Position numbers and translations under genes: made by a program. Of a stretch of DNA of 64,000 nt, positions 41,542 to 50,380 are shown piece by piece (the first letter of the stretch is position 1; each line of letters opens with the position of its first letter). The notes under the pieces are model-generated. The model had not been told where the DNA came from. It did no database searches and saw only the letters and a program-made list of their open reading frames with translations. Where the stretch lies: contig CAKTTB010000007.1 of assembly GCA_934613505.1 (NCBI GenBank), forward strand, positions 34,951 through 98,950, in the 5' to 3' direction. Source of the stretch: an uncultured Oscillospiraceae bacterium (GTDB lineage Bacteria > Bacillota > Clostridia > Oscillospirales > Oscillospiraceae).

Positions 41542-42885
41542 ATGAGCATCCATATGATTCTCTGTCTGGTGATCTTTGTCCTGACGATCGCCAGCTTCCT
41601 CTGGGGCAAGATATCCATGGGACTCACCGCGCTTTTGTCGATGGTCCTGCTGGTGCTGACCGGCTGCATCGACATCACCACCGCGCTTTCCGGCTTCTCC
41701 AACTCCAACACCATCATCATGGCCTGTATGTTCATCATCTCGGCCGGCTTCTCCAAAACACAGATGGTGGCAAAGCTCTCCCGCGGCGTGGCAAAGGCGG
41801 CCAAGGGCTCCTTCACCCGCGTGCTGACCGGCTATATCATCGTGACGTTCCTCATCGCGCAGATCGTCCCCAGCGCCATGGCGGTCTTCAGCATCGTGTT
41901 CCCGCTGGCGCTCGGCGTGTGCGATGAAATGAAGGTCAGTCCATCGAAGATCATGTTCTCCATCGGCATCGTCGCCATCTCCACTGTCACGGCGCTTCCC
42001 ATCGGTGCAGGCGCCGTCTATCCTGCGCAGTATAACGGCCTGCTTGAAAACCTCGGTGCAGGCATGTACCAGTTCAAATTCTGGGACGTCGGTCTGGCCC
42101 GTCTGCCGGGCGTGATCGCGGTCATGCTGTATGCAATTCTGCTCGCGCCGAAATTCGCACCCGAAAAGCCCGTCATTGAGACGCGCGAAGTCAAGCCCGT
42201 CGGCGCGGCCGGCGCGGTCAAGCTCAGCCCCGTGCAGGAGGTCGTGGGCTATCTCGTCTTCTTCGGCGTCATCCTCGGCCTGATCGTCACGAGCCTGCAG
42301 CTCATCAAGATCCCCGTCATCGGTGAGGACGGCACGACGACGCTTATGAAGCTCGACACCTGCGTCTTCCCGCTCATCGGCGCGCTTCTCATGGTCGCGT
42401 TCGGCATTCTGAAGCCGAAGGAGGCGTATGCCTCCTTCGGCATGGGCGGCATGGTCCTGACCTACGTCGGCGTTCTGGCGCTGGCCAGCGGCCTGACCAA
42501 CACCGGCACGGGCGCGCTCATCGGCAACGCCATCGCCTCGCTCTTCGGCCAGAACGCGAACGGCTATCTGATCGGCCTCGTGTTCTTCCTTGTTCCGTTC
42601 GTGCTGACGCAGTTCATGATGAACTGGGCCGTCCTCAACATGTTCGCCCCCATCGCGATTTTGACCTGCACGGCCATCGGCGCGAACCCCATCGGCCCGC
42701 TGGTCCTTGTCGCGACCGGCGCGCTGACCGCGTTCATGACCCCGCTGGCCACGCCGTCCGTCGCCATGTTCATGGGTATCGGCGGCTATGACCAGAAGAC
42801 CATGTTCAAGATGGGCTGGCTGCCGGCGCTGATCCTCTGCATCGTCAACGTCGTGTGGGTCATGACCGTCTTCCCCGCGTATTGA
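41542..42885 (+). CDS. Ion-transporter superfamily permease (CitMHS/DASS-like)
   Basis: A 447-residue membrane protein; ATG 41542 follows GAAAGGAAGGAAAAAAGA. It has ~11-12 helices, the family-type segments FSNSNTIIMACMFIISAGF and TALLSMVLLVLTGCIDITTALSGF (in parts), and symmetrical repeats, as in citrate/dicarboxylate and related anion permeases. It directly precedes an AbgA-like hydrolase, so it may import p-aminobenzoyl-glutamate or another N-acyl amino acid, though it is not an AbgT protein by its motifs. Confidence 0.85.
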   Translation: MSIHMILCLVIFVLTIASFLWGKISMGLTALLSMVLLVLTGCIDITTALSGFSNSNTIIMACMFIISAGFSKTQMVAKLSRGVAKAAKGSFTRVLTGYIIVTFLIAQIVPSAMAVFSIVFPLALGVCDEMKVSPSKIMFSIGIVAISTVTALPIGAGAVYPAQYNGLLENLGAGMYQFKFWDVGLARLPGVIAVMLYAILLAPKFAPEKPVIETREVKPVGAAGAVKLSPVQEVVGYLVFFGVILGLIVTSLQLIKIPVIGEDGTTTLMKLDTCVFPLIGALLMVAFGILKPKEAYASFGMGGMVLTYVGVLALASGLTNTGTGALIGNAIASLFGQNANGYLIGLVFFLVPFVLTQFMMNWAVLNMFAPIAILTCTAIGANPIGPLVLVATGALTAFMTPLATPSVAMFMGIGGYDQKTMFKMGWLPALILCIVNVVWVMTVFPAY

Positions 42886-42901
42886 TCCCCGGTACACCGC
42901 T

Positions 42902-44215
42902 ATGACAGATACGATCCGATCCCGCGCGCAGGCGCTTCTGCCGGAGCTGACAGCCATCCGGCGTGATCTCCACCGGTTCGCCGAACCGGGCTGGCTCGAG
43001 ATGCGAACCACCTCTCTGCTCGCACGCAAACTCACCGACCTCGGCTACGAAGTCCTGACCGGCCCCGCCGTCTGCAAGGCAGACGCGCGCATGGGGCTTC
43101 CCTCCCCGGAAACGCTGGAGGAACATTATGTATGGGCGCAGGAACACGGCGCGGACCCGGACTTTCTTCCGGCCACGCGCGGCGGCTTCACGGGCGTCAT
43201 TGCGACCATGCACTGCGGCGAAGGTCCGACGGTCGCGCTGCGCTTTGATATCGACGCGCTCGGCGTGCTGGAAGCCGGCGACGAGACGCATCTTCCCGCC
43301 CGGGAGGGGTTTGCCTCCGTCACGCCCGGCGTCATGCACGCCTGCGGCCACGACGGCCACGCCGCCGTGGGCATCGGCACAGCGATGCTGCTGCGCGAGC
43401 TGCGTGACCGGCTGCACGGGACGGTCCGGCTGATCTTCCAGCCCGCCGAGGAGGGCGTTCGCGGCGCAGGCTCCATCGTCGCGGCCGGGCACCTTGACGA
43501 CGCCGATTATGCGCTTGCCGCCCATGTTTTCCCCGCCGGAAAGGCCGCCGGACTCGTCGATATCGGCGTTCTGGCTGAAAACGGGAAAGGCGGTCTTGCC
43601 ACCTCCAAGCTGGACGTGACGTTCCACGGCCGCTCCGCCCACGCGGGGATCGCCCCGCAGGAGGGCCGCAACGCACTGCTCGCCGCGGCGACCGCCGTTT
43701 TGAACCTGCACGCCATTCCCCGCTTCGGCAACACGCCGACGCAGCTGAACGTCGGCACGCTCCACGCCGGAACCGGCCGCAACGTCGTCTGTGAGACGGC
43801 AAAGCTGGAGCTGGAGGTACGCGGCCAGACGACAGAGGCCAACGACTATATGCTCTCCCGCGCGCAGAGAATCGTCAAAGCCGCCGCCCAGATGCAGGAC
43901 TGCACCGTCGAACTTTGCCCCATGGGGCACGCGGACGCGCTGCGCTGTGACTGGCCGCTTTCCGAACGTGTCGAGCGAATCTGCCGGGAAGAGCTCGGGC
44001 TTCGCGTCACGCGTGTCGGCGCGCTCGGCGGCGGCAGCGAGGATTTCTCCTGCATGGCGCAGCGCGTGCAGCAGCACGGCGGTCAGGCCGCATACGTCGG
44101 CCTGCTCACTGCCTGCCCGGCGGCAAACCACAACGACCACTTTGATTTTGATGAACAGGCGCTTGCAAACGGCGCGGCCATGTTTACGGCCGTCACCGCT
44201 TCCCTGCTCGCCTGA
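42902..44215 (+). CDS. M20 amidohydrolase, AbgA-like
   Basis: A 437-residue M20D peptidase. RRDLHRFAEPGWLEMRTTSLLARKL, FTGVIATM, MHACGHDGH (metal His/Asp), FQPAEEGVRGA (catalytic and ligand Glu), SAHAGIAPQEG (dimerisation lid) and NHNDHFDFDEQ (last His) closely follow E. coli AbgA, the p-aminobenzoyl-glutamate hydrolase subunit. No separate AbgB gene is present. It is the second gene of the LysR-linked operon, 16 bases after the permease. It is likely to split an aromatic or acyl amide of an amino acid in the cytoplasm. Confidence 0.9.
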   Translation: MTDTIRSRAQALLPELTAIRRDLHRFAEPGWLEMRTTSLLARKLTDLGYEVLTGPAVCKADARMGLPSPETLEEHYVWAQEHGADPDFLPATRGGFTGVIATMHCGEGPTVALRFDIDALGVLEAGDETHLPAREGFASVTPGVMHACGHDGHAAVGIGTAMLLRELRDRLHGTVRLIFQPAEEGVRGAGSIVAAGHLDDADYALAAHVFPAGKAAGLVDIGVLAENGKGGLATSKLDVTFHGRSAHAGIAPQEGRNALLAAATAVLNLHAIPRFGNTPTQLNVGTLHAGTGRNVVCETAKLELEVRGQTTEANDYMLSRAQRIVKAAAQMQDCTVELCPMGHADALRCDWPLSERVERICREELGLRVTRVGALGGGSEDFSCMAQRVQQHGGQAAYVGLLTACPAANHNDHFDFDEQALANGAAMFTAVTASLLA

Positions 44216-44266
44216 CCCCCAACAAACGCCGGCGCGGCGTTCCCCGCGTCGGTTTTTCAGGAGGCT

Positions 44267-45856
44267 ATGATGTTTGATCTTTTGATTCAGAATGCGCAGG
44301 TGCTCGACGGTACAGGCGCGCCCGGATTTACAGCGGATGTCGCTGTCAAGGACGGAAAAATCGCCGCTGTCGGAAAGATCGGCGGCGAGGCAGCCGAAAC
44401 GGTCGACGCCGCCGGTCTGACGCTCGCGCCGGGCTTCATTGATGTCCACGGCCATTCGGATTTCTTCATGCCGCTCGACCCGGCACGCGCCAGCAAGCTC
44501 CTGCAGGGCGTCACCACGGAGCTGTGCGGCCAGTGCGGGCTCGGCCCCGCGCCGGTCACGGAGCAGAACTATCCGGTCTATCACAAATATCTCTCCCAGC
44601 AGGGCATCCCCATGTATCCGGACGACCGCTCCTTCACCAGCTTCTCCGCCTATCTGTCCCGCATGGAGCGGACGCCCGCCGGCATCAACCTCGCCTATTT
44701 TATCCCGCACGGGACCGTCCGGCTGGCGGTCATGGGCTTTTCCCATGACGCGCCGGATGAAAGGCAGCTCGCGCAGATGCAGGAGCTGGTCGAGGACGCC
44801 ATGCAGGCGGGCGCGCTTGGCCTGTCCACCGGTCTTGCCTACGCACCGGGACGCTTCGCCGCGACTGACGAGCTGGCCGCGCTGACGGAGCCGGTCGGAC
44901 AGCACGGCGGCGTATATACCTCGCACCTGCGCGACCAGGGCGATCAGCTCGAGCAGAGCGTGCAGGAGGCCATTGACATCGCCCGCCGCGGCGGCGCGCG
45001 CGTGAACGTCTCGCACCACAAGGCCGTCGGCGAAGCGAACTTCGGCAAGGTCCACAAAACCACACAGATGCTGCACGAAGCCGGGATCCCGGCTACGCAC
45101 GACGTCTATCCCTACGCCGCCAGCTCCACCATGCTCATCTCCACGCTGCCGATGGAGTTTGCACAATTGGAGCCGCAGGCGCTCCTGCAGGCGCTCGCGG
45201 ACCCGGGCGAGCTTGCGCGGCTCTCTTCCCTGCTCCTGCAAAGCACTTCTGCCCTGTCCGGCGACGCCGCCGAGGCCTGCGGCCTTGACCGGCTGCTCAT
45301 CGCCAACGCCACCAAAACGCCGAAGGCCGCCGGAAAGACCATCGGGCAGCTCGCGCAGAGCCGCGGGATCTCCCCGTTTGAAGCCTACGCGGCGCTGCTG
45401 CGGGAAAACGAGCTCGGCGTGCAGTACATCAAGTTCGGCATGTGCGAAGAAGATGTGTCGTATCTGATGACGGACGAGCTGTGCATGTTCGGCAGCGACG
45501 CGCTGTACGTGCCGGGCATGAAGGTGACGCATCCGCGCTCGATCGCGACCTTCCCGTGCGTCCTGCGCCGGGCTGTCCGTGAAGAAAAAAGCATCTCGCT
45601 GGCGGAGGCCGTCCGCAAGCTGACTGCCATGCCTGCCGAGGTCTACGGTCTTGCCGGAAAGGGCCGCATCGCGGCTGGGATGGACGCGGATCTGACGCTG
45701 TTCGACGCCGCAAAGATCACGGACCACGCGACCTACACCCAGCCGCTGCTGCCAAACGAAGGCATCCGGCGCGTCTATGTCGGCGGCGTCTGCGCGGTCC
45801 GCGACGACCAGTACACCGGCGCAATGGCCGGAAAACTCCTCCGCCGCAGCCGCTGA
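44267..45856 (+). CDS. N-acyl-D-amino-acid deacylase (D-aminoacylase) family
   Basis: A 529-residue amidohydrolase-superfamily protein; start ATG 44267 (a second ATG follows at 44270), after TTTTTCAGGAGGCT. GFIDVHGHSDFFM (HxH), TELCGQCGLGPAP (Cys ligand), YTSHLRDQGDQL, VNVSHHKAVGEANFGK and GMDADLTLFD mark the D-aminoacylase family. It should remove acyl groups from N-acyl-D-amino acids. It is the third gene of the LysR-controlled unit, so the pathway probably handles several N-acyl amino acids, including D-forms. Confidence 0.9.
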   Translation: MMFDLLIQNAQVLDGTGAPGFTADVAVKDGKIAAVGKIGGEAAETVDAAGLTLAPGFIDVHGHSDFFMPLDPARASKLLQGVTTELCGQCGLGPAPVTEQNYPVYHKYLSQQGIPMYPDDRSFTSFSAYLSRMERTPAGINLAYFIPHGTVRLAVMGFSHDAPDERQLAQMQELVEDAMQAGALGLSTGLAYAPGRFAATDELAALTEPVGQHGGVYTSHLRDQGDQLEQSVQEAIDIARRGGARVNVSHHKAVGEANFGKVHKTTQMLHEAGIPATHDVYPYAASSTMLISTLPMEFAQLEPQALLQALADPGELARLSSLLLQSTSALSGDAAEACGLDRLLIANATKTPKAAGKTIGQLAQSRGISPFEAYAALLRENELGVQYIKFGMCEEDVSYLMTDELCMFGSDALYVPGMKVTHPRSIATFPCVLRRAVREEKSISLAEAVRKLTAMPAEVYGLAGKGRIAAGMDADLTLFDAAKITDHATYTQPLLPNEGIRRVYVGGVCAVRDDQYTGAMAGKLLRRSR

Positions 45857-45888
45857 GCACCGTCTTCTGATCCAGCTACTCCATCAAA

Positions 45889-45921
45889 AACCGGCTGAGC
45901 CCAAATCGGGCTCAGTCGGTT
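45889..45921 (+). terminator. Terminator of the AbgA/D-aminoacylase operon
   Basis: A 14-bp stem with one G-T pair (45889-45902 with 45908-45921), followed by TCGTTCG. Position fits the end of the operon, but the T-tract is poor. Confidence 0.5.
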
Positions 45922-46033
45922 CGTTCGTCCGGAGGGCCACACTGCTTACACTTTGTTTGCAACTTCTTCAGCTTCATTTCAACCTCCGGCGCTATGATGC
46001 AGGCACAACCAAGAAATAAGGTGGCTGTTTCCC

Positions 46034-47428
46034 ATGAAAAAGCTGATCGCACTGTTCCTTGCAGCAGTCATGCTGCTTTCTCTCGCGGCCTGCGGCAGCA
46101 CCGCAGCAAATACCGCATCCGACGATACGGACACAGAGACCGCATCCACCGACACTTCCGCCGAAACGCCGCCGGAGATGCCCGACGGCAACCCGCCTGA
46201 CGGCGCGCCCGGCGGCTTCGGCGGCAGCGGCGAGGTGACGCAGGGGACGAGCGCAAATACCATCTCCGAAGACACCACCGTCACCGGCACGAGCTACACC
46301 TCGACCGTCGACGACGAAAACGCCCTCCGCGTTGACGGCGCGGCCGTCACGCTGGACGGCGTCACCGTCGACAAGCGCGCGGGCGCAACATCCAACACCG
46401 AGGACAGCGACTTCTACGGCATGAACGCCGCCCTGCTGGCTACGAACGGCGCAACGGCCACGATCAAAAATGCGACTGTTACTTCCTCCGCGCAGAACGG
46501 CAACGGCGTGTTCAGCTATGGAGCAGGCACGACCGTCAATATCTCCGACTCCACCATCACAACGACCGCCGATAATTCCGGCGGCATCCAGACGACCGGC
46601 GGCAGCACGACGAACGCCGAAAATCTGACCGTCACCACCTCCGGCAACTCCTCCGCGGCCATCCGTTCCGATCGCGGCGGCGGCACGGTCAATGTAACTG
46701 GAGGCAGCTATACCTCGAACGGCTACAACTCCCCCGCCGTCTACTCCACCGCCGCTATCACCGTGAAAAACGCGGCGCTGACCGCGAATAACTCCGAAGC
46801 GCTCGTCATCGAGGGCAAAAACTCCATCGCGCTCACAGGCTGCACCGTCACCGGCAACATGAGCAGCACGAAGGGGTCCAGCTCCGACGAGAATGTCCAT
46901 ACCGTCATGATCTACCAGTCCATGTCCGGCGACGCGGATGTCGGCACGTCCGAATTTTCCATGACCGGCGGCTCGCTGACAGGCAAAAACGGCGACCTGT
47001 TCTACATCACGAACACCCACTGCATCCTGACGCTCTCGGGCGTGACGCTCCAGAATGAGGACACCGACGGATATCTGCTGCGCGTAGTCGGCAACTCCGC
47101 TTCCCACGGCTGGGGTACAGCGGGCAGCAACGGCGCGCAGGTCGAGTTTACTGCCGACGATCAAGCGCTCAGCGGCAAGATCCTCGTTGACACGATCTCG
47201 CCGCTGAACCTGACGCTCAAAAACGGCAGCAGCTTCACCGGTACGATCAACATTGCAAGCAACGCCGAGGGCAGCACGGCGGTCTCCGATAATGCCGTTG
47301 TGACGATCGGATCGGGCTGCACGTGGACGCTCACCGGCGACTGCGCGATCACGAGCCTGACCAACAACGGCACCATCAACTTTAACGGCTACACTATCAC
47401 CCTCGCGGATGGCACCGTCCTCCGCTGA
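46034..47428 (+). CDS. Surface lipoprotein with parallel beta-helix-like repeats
   Basis: A 464-residue protein. A lipoprotein signal (ALFLAAVMLLSLAAC, Cys ~20) is followed by an acidic Thr/Asp/Pro-rich linker (~22-75) and a long body of short Thr/Ser/Asn/Gly-rich beta repeats (for example AAVTLDGVTVDKRAG, GTTVNISDSTITTTADNSGG, ALTANNSEALVIEGKNSI), characteristic of right-handed beta-helix or adhesin-like proteins. Almost no basic residues or Cys. It is extracellular, membrane-anchored and monocistronic. Its function is unknown; a binding or glycan-related role is a guess. Confidence 0.78.
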   Translation: MKKLIALFLAAVMLLSLAACGSTAANTASDDTDTETASTDTSAETPPEMPDGNPPDGAPGGFGGSGEVTQGTSANTISEDTTVTGTSYTSTVDDENALRVDGAAVTLDGVTVDKRAGATSNTEDSDFYGMNAALLATNGATATIKNATVTSSAQNGNGVFSYGAGTTVNISDSTITTTADNSGGIQTTGGSTTNAENLTVTTSGNSSAAIRSDRGGGTVNVTGGSYTSNGYNSPAVYSTAAITVKNAALTANNSEALVIEGKNSIALTGCTVTGNMSSTKGSSSDENVHTVMIYQSMSGDADVGTSEFSMTGGSLTGKNGDLFYITNTHCILTLSGVTLQNEDTDGYLLRVVGNSASHGWGTAGSNGAQVEFTADDQALSGKILVDTISPLNLTLKNGSSFTGTINIASNAEGSTAVSDNAVVTIGSGCTWTLTGDCAITSLTNNGTINFNGYTITLADGTVLR

Positions 47429-47470
47429 GGCAGCCGCAAAACGGCTTCTCAGAAGGCTCTGAAACGCGCA

Positions 47471-47507
47471 CGACCACCGGAGCATCTGCTCCGGTGGTCG
47501 TTCTTTT
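47471..47507. terminator. Terminator after the beta-helix lipoprotein
   Basis: A perfect 14-bp stem (47471-47484 with 47487-47500, 2-nt loop) then TTCTTTTT. Confidence 0.8.
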
Positions 47508-47890
47508 TATAACCCGATCGATTCCATAAAGCTCGTGTAGCTTCTGGTCTCCTGTTCGTCAGCGCCTGCAGCGCCGCTTCGTCCGGCTCCGGCAGCGGGC
47601 AGACAGTCTCGCTGCCGGACCAGACGCGGCAAGTATTCATCGCCGTATGGAAAAATGCCGTCAGATGAAGCGAAGCAAACGCCGCCGCGATTCTCTCCCA
47701 GCCCCGCGCCGCCTCCATAGAGATGCTTGGCCAGATGGCAGACCAGATAGACGAAATGAAATTCCGGCTCCGGCCGGAAGCGCAGCCCCGCTTCCGCGTC
47801 CGCGTGCTGCCACACCTGCGCAAAATACGCCCGCAGATCGGCGTCCCAGAAGGTCGACGCGCCGTTAAAAATAAACGTGTCCAGCATGGG
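47507..47890 (-). pseudogene. Nucleotidyltransferase-family remnant
   Basis: The frame keeps FNGASTFWDADLRAYF and the strong segment FHFVYLVCHLAKHLYGGGAG, which is typical of the C-terminal half of the uncharacterised nucleotidyltransferase family in Firmicutes. The start is gone, the part after GGGAG has lost sense, and the left border meets a phosphoesterase fragment at ~47880. It is not a working gene. Confidence 0.55.
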
Positions 47891-48368
47891 CAAGGCAGAT
47901 CTTCGGTGCGTCGGTATCCTCAAACGCGGTCAGGAACCGGTATTCCGGCGAAGCTTCAAACTCCGCCTGCGTGCGGCCGAAGTAAAGCCCCATCGTGCCG
48001 CCGATGCGCAGCGGCTGCCCGGCAGCCGTCACGTCCACAAAGCTGTCGTTCACCACGACCGCACCGGCCTGCGCGATCTGCTGCAAAAGCGTCCCGTCGC
48101 GCTCCATATAGGAAAGCTCGTGATTCCCCGGCGCAAAATACACCGGCGCGACGGCGCACAGCGCGCCGATCAGCCGCAGGAGCCGCTGCACATCCGCCAA
48201 CCCCTCCGCCGTCTCATGCGCGGTGGAGCAGGCGTTTGATCGCATCAACCCGCTCATCCCCGACCAGCTTTCTGAGCAAAAGCTTCGTGCTTTTTTAATG
48301 CGTTCGATCTTATACTTTTTCCAGCGTTTCTTCGTTTCTGCTTTCACCTCTTCTGTTGCCCAAGCCAA
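47865..48368 (-). pseudogene. Calcineurin-like metallophosphoesterase remnant
   Basis: The middle of the frame has VYFAPGNHELSYMERDG (GNHE metal motif), RIGGTMGLYFGRTQAEF and FLTAFEDTDAPKICLAHAGH, as in short metallophosphoesterases. The N-terminal GD..DxG metal motif is missing and replaced by a basic stretch (TKKRWKKYKIERIKKA), and the C-terminal GHxH is cut off, ending at the nucleotidyltransferase remnant. The ATG at 48368 is therefore not a true start. Confidence 0.6.
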
Positions 48369-48512
48369 CGTAAAATGGTGAATCGAATATGTGTTTTTTT
48401 ATTGTAATAATGCCACTATGTGTATGTTTTGCGCAAAAAACTCTGGAGGATAAATATTCACATCTTCTATATATTGAACCTTGTTGGAATATTTATCAAA
48501 CTGTTTGTTGCA
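48300..48512. other. AT-rich spacer without a recognisable gene
   Basis: This stretch differs in base composition from its neighbours (much more A/T) and carries no credible reading frame. It borders the MITE-like element, and may be foreign or decayed DNA. Confidence 0.5.
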
Positions 48513-48680
48513 CTTAGGGTGTATCTGAAAACTCATGAAGTGACCGGCAGCGAGGGAATTTTGCGTTGCGCAAGACATTTTTTCGCAGGAATACTGACGT
48601 ATTTCAAGGAAAAATGACGCGGCGCACCGCAAAAAGCCCCGCTGTCCGGGTGCGTTGGGAGTTTTCAGATACACCCTAAG
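48513..48680. mobile_element. MITE-like element with perfect 22-bp terminal inverted repeats
   Basis: 48513-48534 and 48659-48680 are exact reverse complements (22 of 22; they begin CTTAGGGTGTATCTG). The 168-bp unit has no coding capacity, which fits a miniature inverted-repeat element moved by a transposase in trans. The outer bases (TTAG/CTAA) may include a short TA or TTA-type target duplication. It sits exactly at the broken 5' edge of the hydrogenase remnant. Confidence 0.75.
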
Positions 48681-48897
48681 GATGTCCGTTGTTAAGGGAG
48701 GCGGCTGCGTCGGCGGCGCGGGCCAGCCGCGCGGACTGACCCCGCAGAAGAACACCCGCGCCGAGGATCTGTACGAAGCCGACCGCGGCTCGCTCATCAA
48801 GGCCTCGCAGTCGAACCCGATCCTCAATACGCTCTACGAAAAGCTCCCCGAGGAACAGGCCCACCACCTGCTGCACGTCCACTATACCGCTGAATAA
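48681..48897 (+). pseudogene. [FeFe]-hydrogenase, C-terminal remnant
   Basis: The last ~70 residues of an iron hydrogenase: GGGCVGGAGQP (H-cluster cysteine region of the GGCxxGGGQP motif), then RAEDLYEADRGSLIKASQSNP and the small-subunit-like end YEKLPEEQAHHLLHVHYTAE (LLHxxY). Everything upstream, including the other H-cluster cysteines and ferredoxin domains, is missing; the MITE-like element begins at the break. It shows that the lineage had a hydrogenase gene here. Confidence 0.8.
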
Positions 48898-48911
48898 TCC
48901 CATGCACACCA

Positions 48912-48946
48912 AAGCGGCAGCCGGATCCTCCGGCTGCCGCTTTTTT
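48912..48946. terminator. Terminator between the hydrogenase remnant and the M20 peptidase
   Basis: A perfect 14-bp stem (48912-48925 with 48929-48942), then TTTTTT on the plus strand. It can end transcription from both convergent sides. Confidence 0.85.
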
Positions 48947-48949
48947 CGC

Positions 48950-50380
48950 TTATTTTTCCGCGCAGATGAGGTTCCGGTAGAAACGTACTGCGCCGGGCAG
49001 GCAGTTATATTCGATATTCTCGTTGACGCCGTGCATGCCCTTCATCTGCTCCGGCCCGTAGATCACAGGTGCAAAGCGGATACAGCTTTTGCAGACAGGC
49101 TGATAGAACTGCGCGTCCGTCGCGCCGGTCATGACGTAGGGACTGGATGCAAGCCCGGGGAACGTCGTGCCGATGATTTTCGTGAAGAGCGTGAACGCTT
49201 CGCCGTGGATATCGACCGGCGGCGTGTAGTCGTTCGCGTGCAGGACCTCCATGGCAAGGCCGTGCTTTTCTGCGCGCCTGCGGATGATGGCAAGGCTCTC
49301 CTGCTCGCCCTGATGGGGGATGAATCGCAGGTTCGCGCCAAGCGTGGCTTCCTGCGGGATGACATTATACGCGTCCGAGCCGGACTGCGTGGTAAAGGCG
49401 ATGGTCGTCTTCAGCATCGCGCCCGCCTGCGCGCTGACGGCAGGCAGGACGGCTTTCAGAAGCGGTGAAAACAGCCACAGATTCCCCAGCAGCAGCCGCA
49501 GTCCGAAGGACGAGGCATAGCCGGACAATGTCCGGAACATGGCCGCGACCTCCGGCAGGAGTTTTTTCCGGAACGGGCTGTGGTTCTCCGTCTCATTGAC
49601 AAACGCGGCCAGACGCGCGATCGGCGTATGCTTTCCGGGCGCGCTGGCGTGGCCGCCGGTGGACTTTGCCGTGAATTTTACGTCGGCCTTGCCCTTTTCA
49701 AACACGCCGACCATCGCAAAGTTGCCGGGAATGCCGCCGATCGGTTCGGAAATAATGCCGCCGCCCTCATCGCAGACAAGAAACAGCTCCACACCGCGGC
49801 GGCGCAGTTCCTCCACAAGCTTCGGCGCGCCGTCGCCCGCCCATTCCTCCGTGCAGGACGACGCCAGATACACGTCCGTCGGCGGCGTATAGTCCTCAGC
49901 CAGCAGTTGCTCGGCCGCTTCAAAGAACGCCATGACGGAGCATTTCGTGTCCGAAGCGCCGCGCCCCCAGACCTTGCCGTCCGCGATATCGCCGGAGAAC
50001 GGCGCGTGGAGCCAGTCGCCCTCCGCCGGGACAACATCCTGATGGCTCATAAGAAGGATCGGCTTTTCCGGCGAGCGGCCCTTCCAGTAAAACAGCAGAT
50101 TCCCGTCGATCTCCGCCTTTTCCAGCCTCGAAAAGATGAGTGGGAACAGCTCAGCCAGTGTCTTGTGGAACGCGCGGAAGCGCGCCGGATCGTCTCCGCC
50201 GGCGTGGGAGGTCGTGTCCACCCGGATCATCTGCGACAGCTTCTCTGCCAGCCGCAGCGCTTCCTGCTCATCCTCCTGCGGCCGGTAGTCCGACGTTTTC
50301 CGGGGTGAAAAGAGCGTCCGCACGACCGCGATCAGGATCAAAAGTACAAAAATGCCCGGGATCAGCAGCAGATACTTCAT
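48950..50380 (-). CDS. M20-family metallopeptidase, membrane-anchored
   Basis: A 476-residue peptidase with an N-terminal membrane helix (~2-24, LLLIPGIFVLLILIAVV). Metal motifs: LLMSHQDVVP (His), WGRGASDTKCSVMA (Asp), CTEEWAGDGA (Glu pair), CDEGGGI, GGHASAPGKHTP lid and the last His in MHGVNENI. It resembles the mammalian PM20D1/carboxypeptidase-S type, which splits N-acyl amino acids or peptides. It overlaps the downstream-facing membrane-protein gene by 4 bases and forms a leftward operon with two membrane proteins, which suggests transport plus hydrolysis of one substrate. Confidence 0.9.
   Translation of the reverse strand: MKYLLLIPGIFVLLILIAVVRTLFSPRKTSDYRPQEDEQEALRLAEKLSQMIRVDTTSHAGGDDPARFRAFHKTLAELFPLIFSRLEKAEIDGNLLFYWKGRSPEKPILLMSHQDVVPAEGDWLHAPFSGDIADGKVWGRGASDTKCSVMAFFEAAEQLLAEDYTPPTDVYLASSCTEEWAGDGAPKLVEELRRRGVELFLVCDEGGGIISEPIGGIPGNFAMVGVFEKGKADVKFTAKSTGGHASAPGKHTPIARLAAFVNETENHSPFRKKLLPEVAAMFRTLSGYASSFGLRLLLGNLWLFSPLLKAVLPAVSAQAGAMLKTTIAFTTQSGSDAYNVIPQEATLGANLRFIPHQGEQESLAIIRRRAEKHGLAMEVLHANDYTPPVDIHGEAFTLFTKIIGTTFPGLASSPYVMTGATDAQFYQPVCKSCIRFAPVIYGPEQMKGMHGVNENIEYNCLPGAVRFYRNLICAEK

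Noticed and set aside
41458..43035. A 525-codon minus-strand frame
   Set aside because: Antisense of the permease, made mainly of D/E/R/H residues, with no ribosome site or motif.
42860..45727. A 955-codon open frame on the minus strand
   Set aside because: It is antisense to the AbgA-like and D-aminoacylase genes, has low-complexity Arg/Gly/Asp composition and no family motif; long shadow frames are common in GC-rich DNA.
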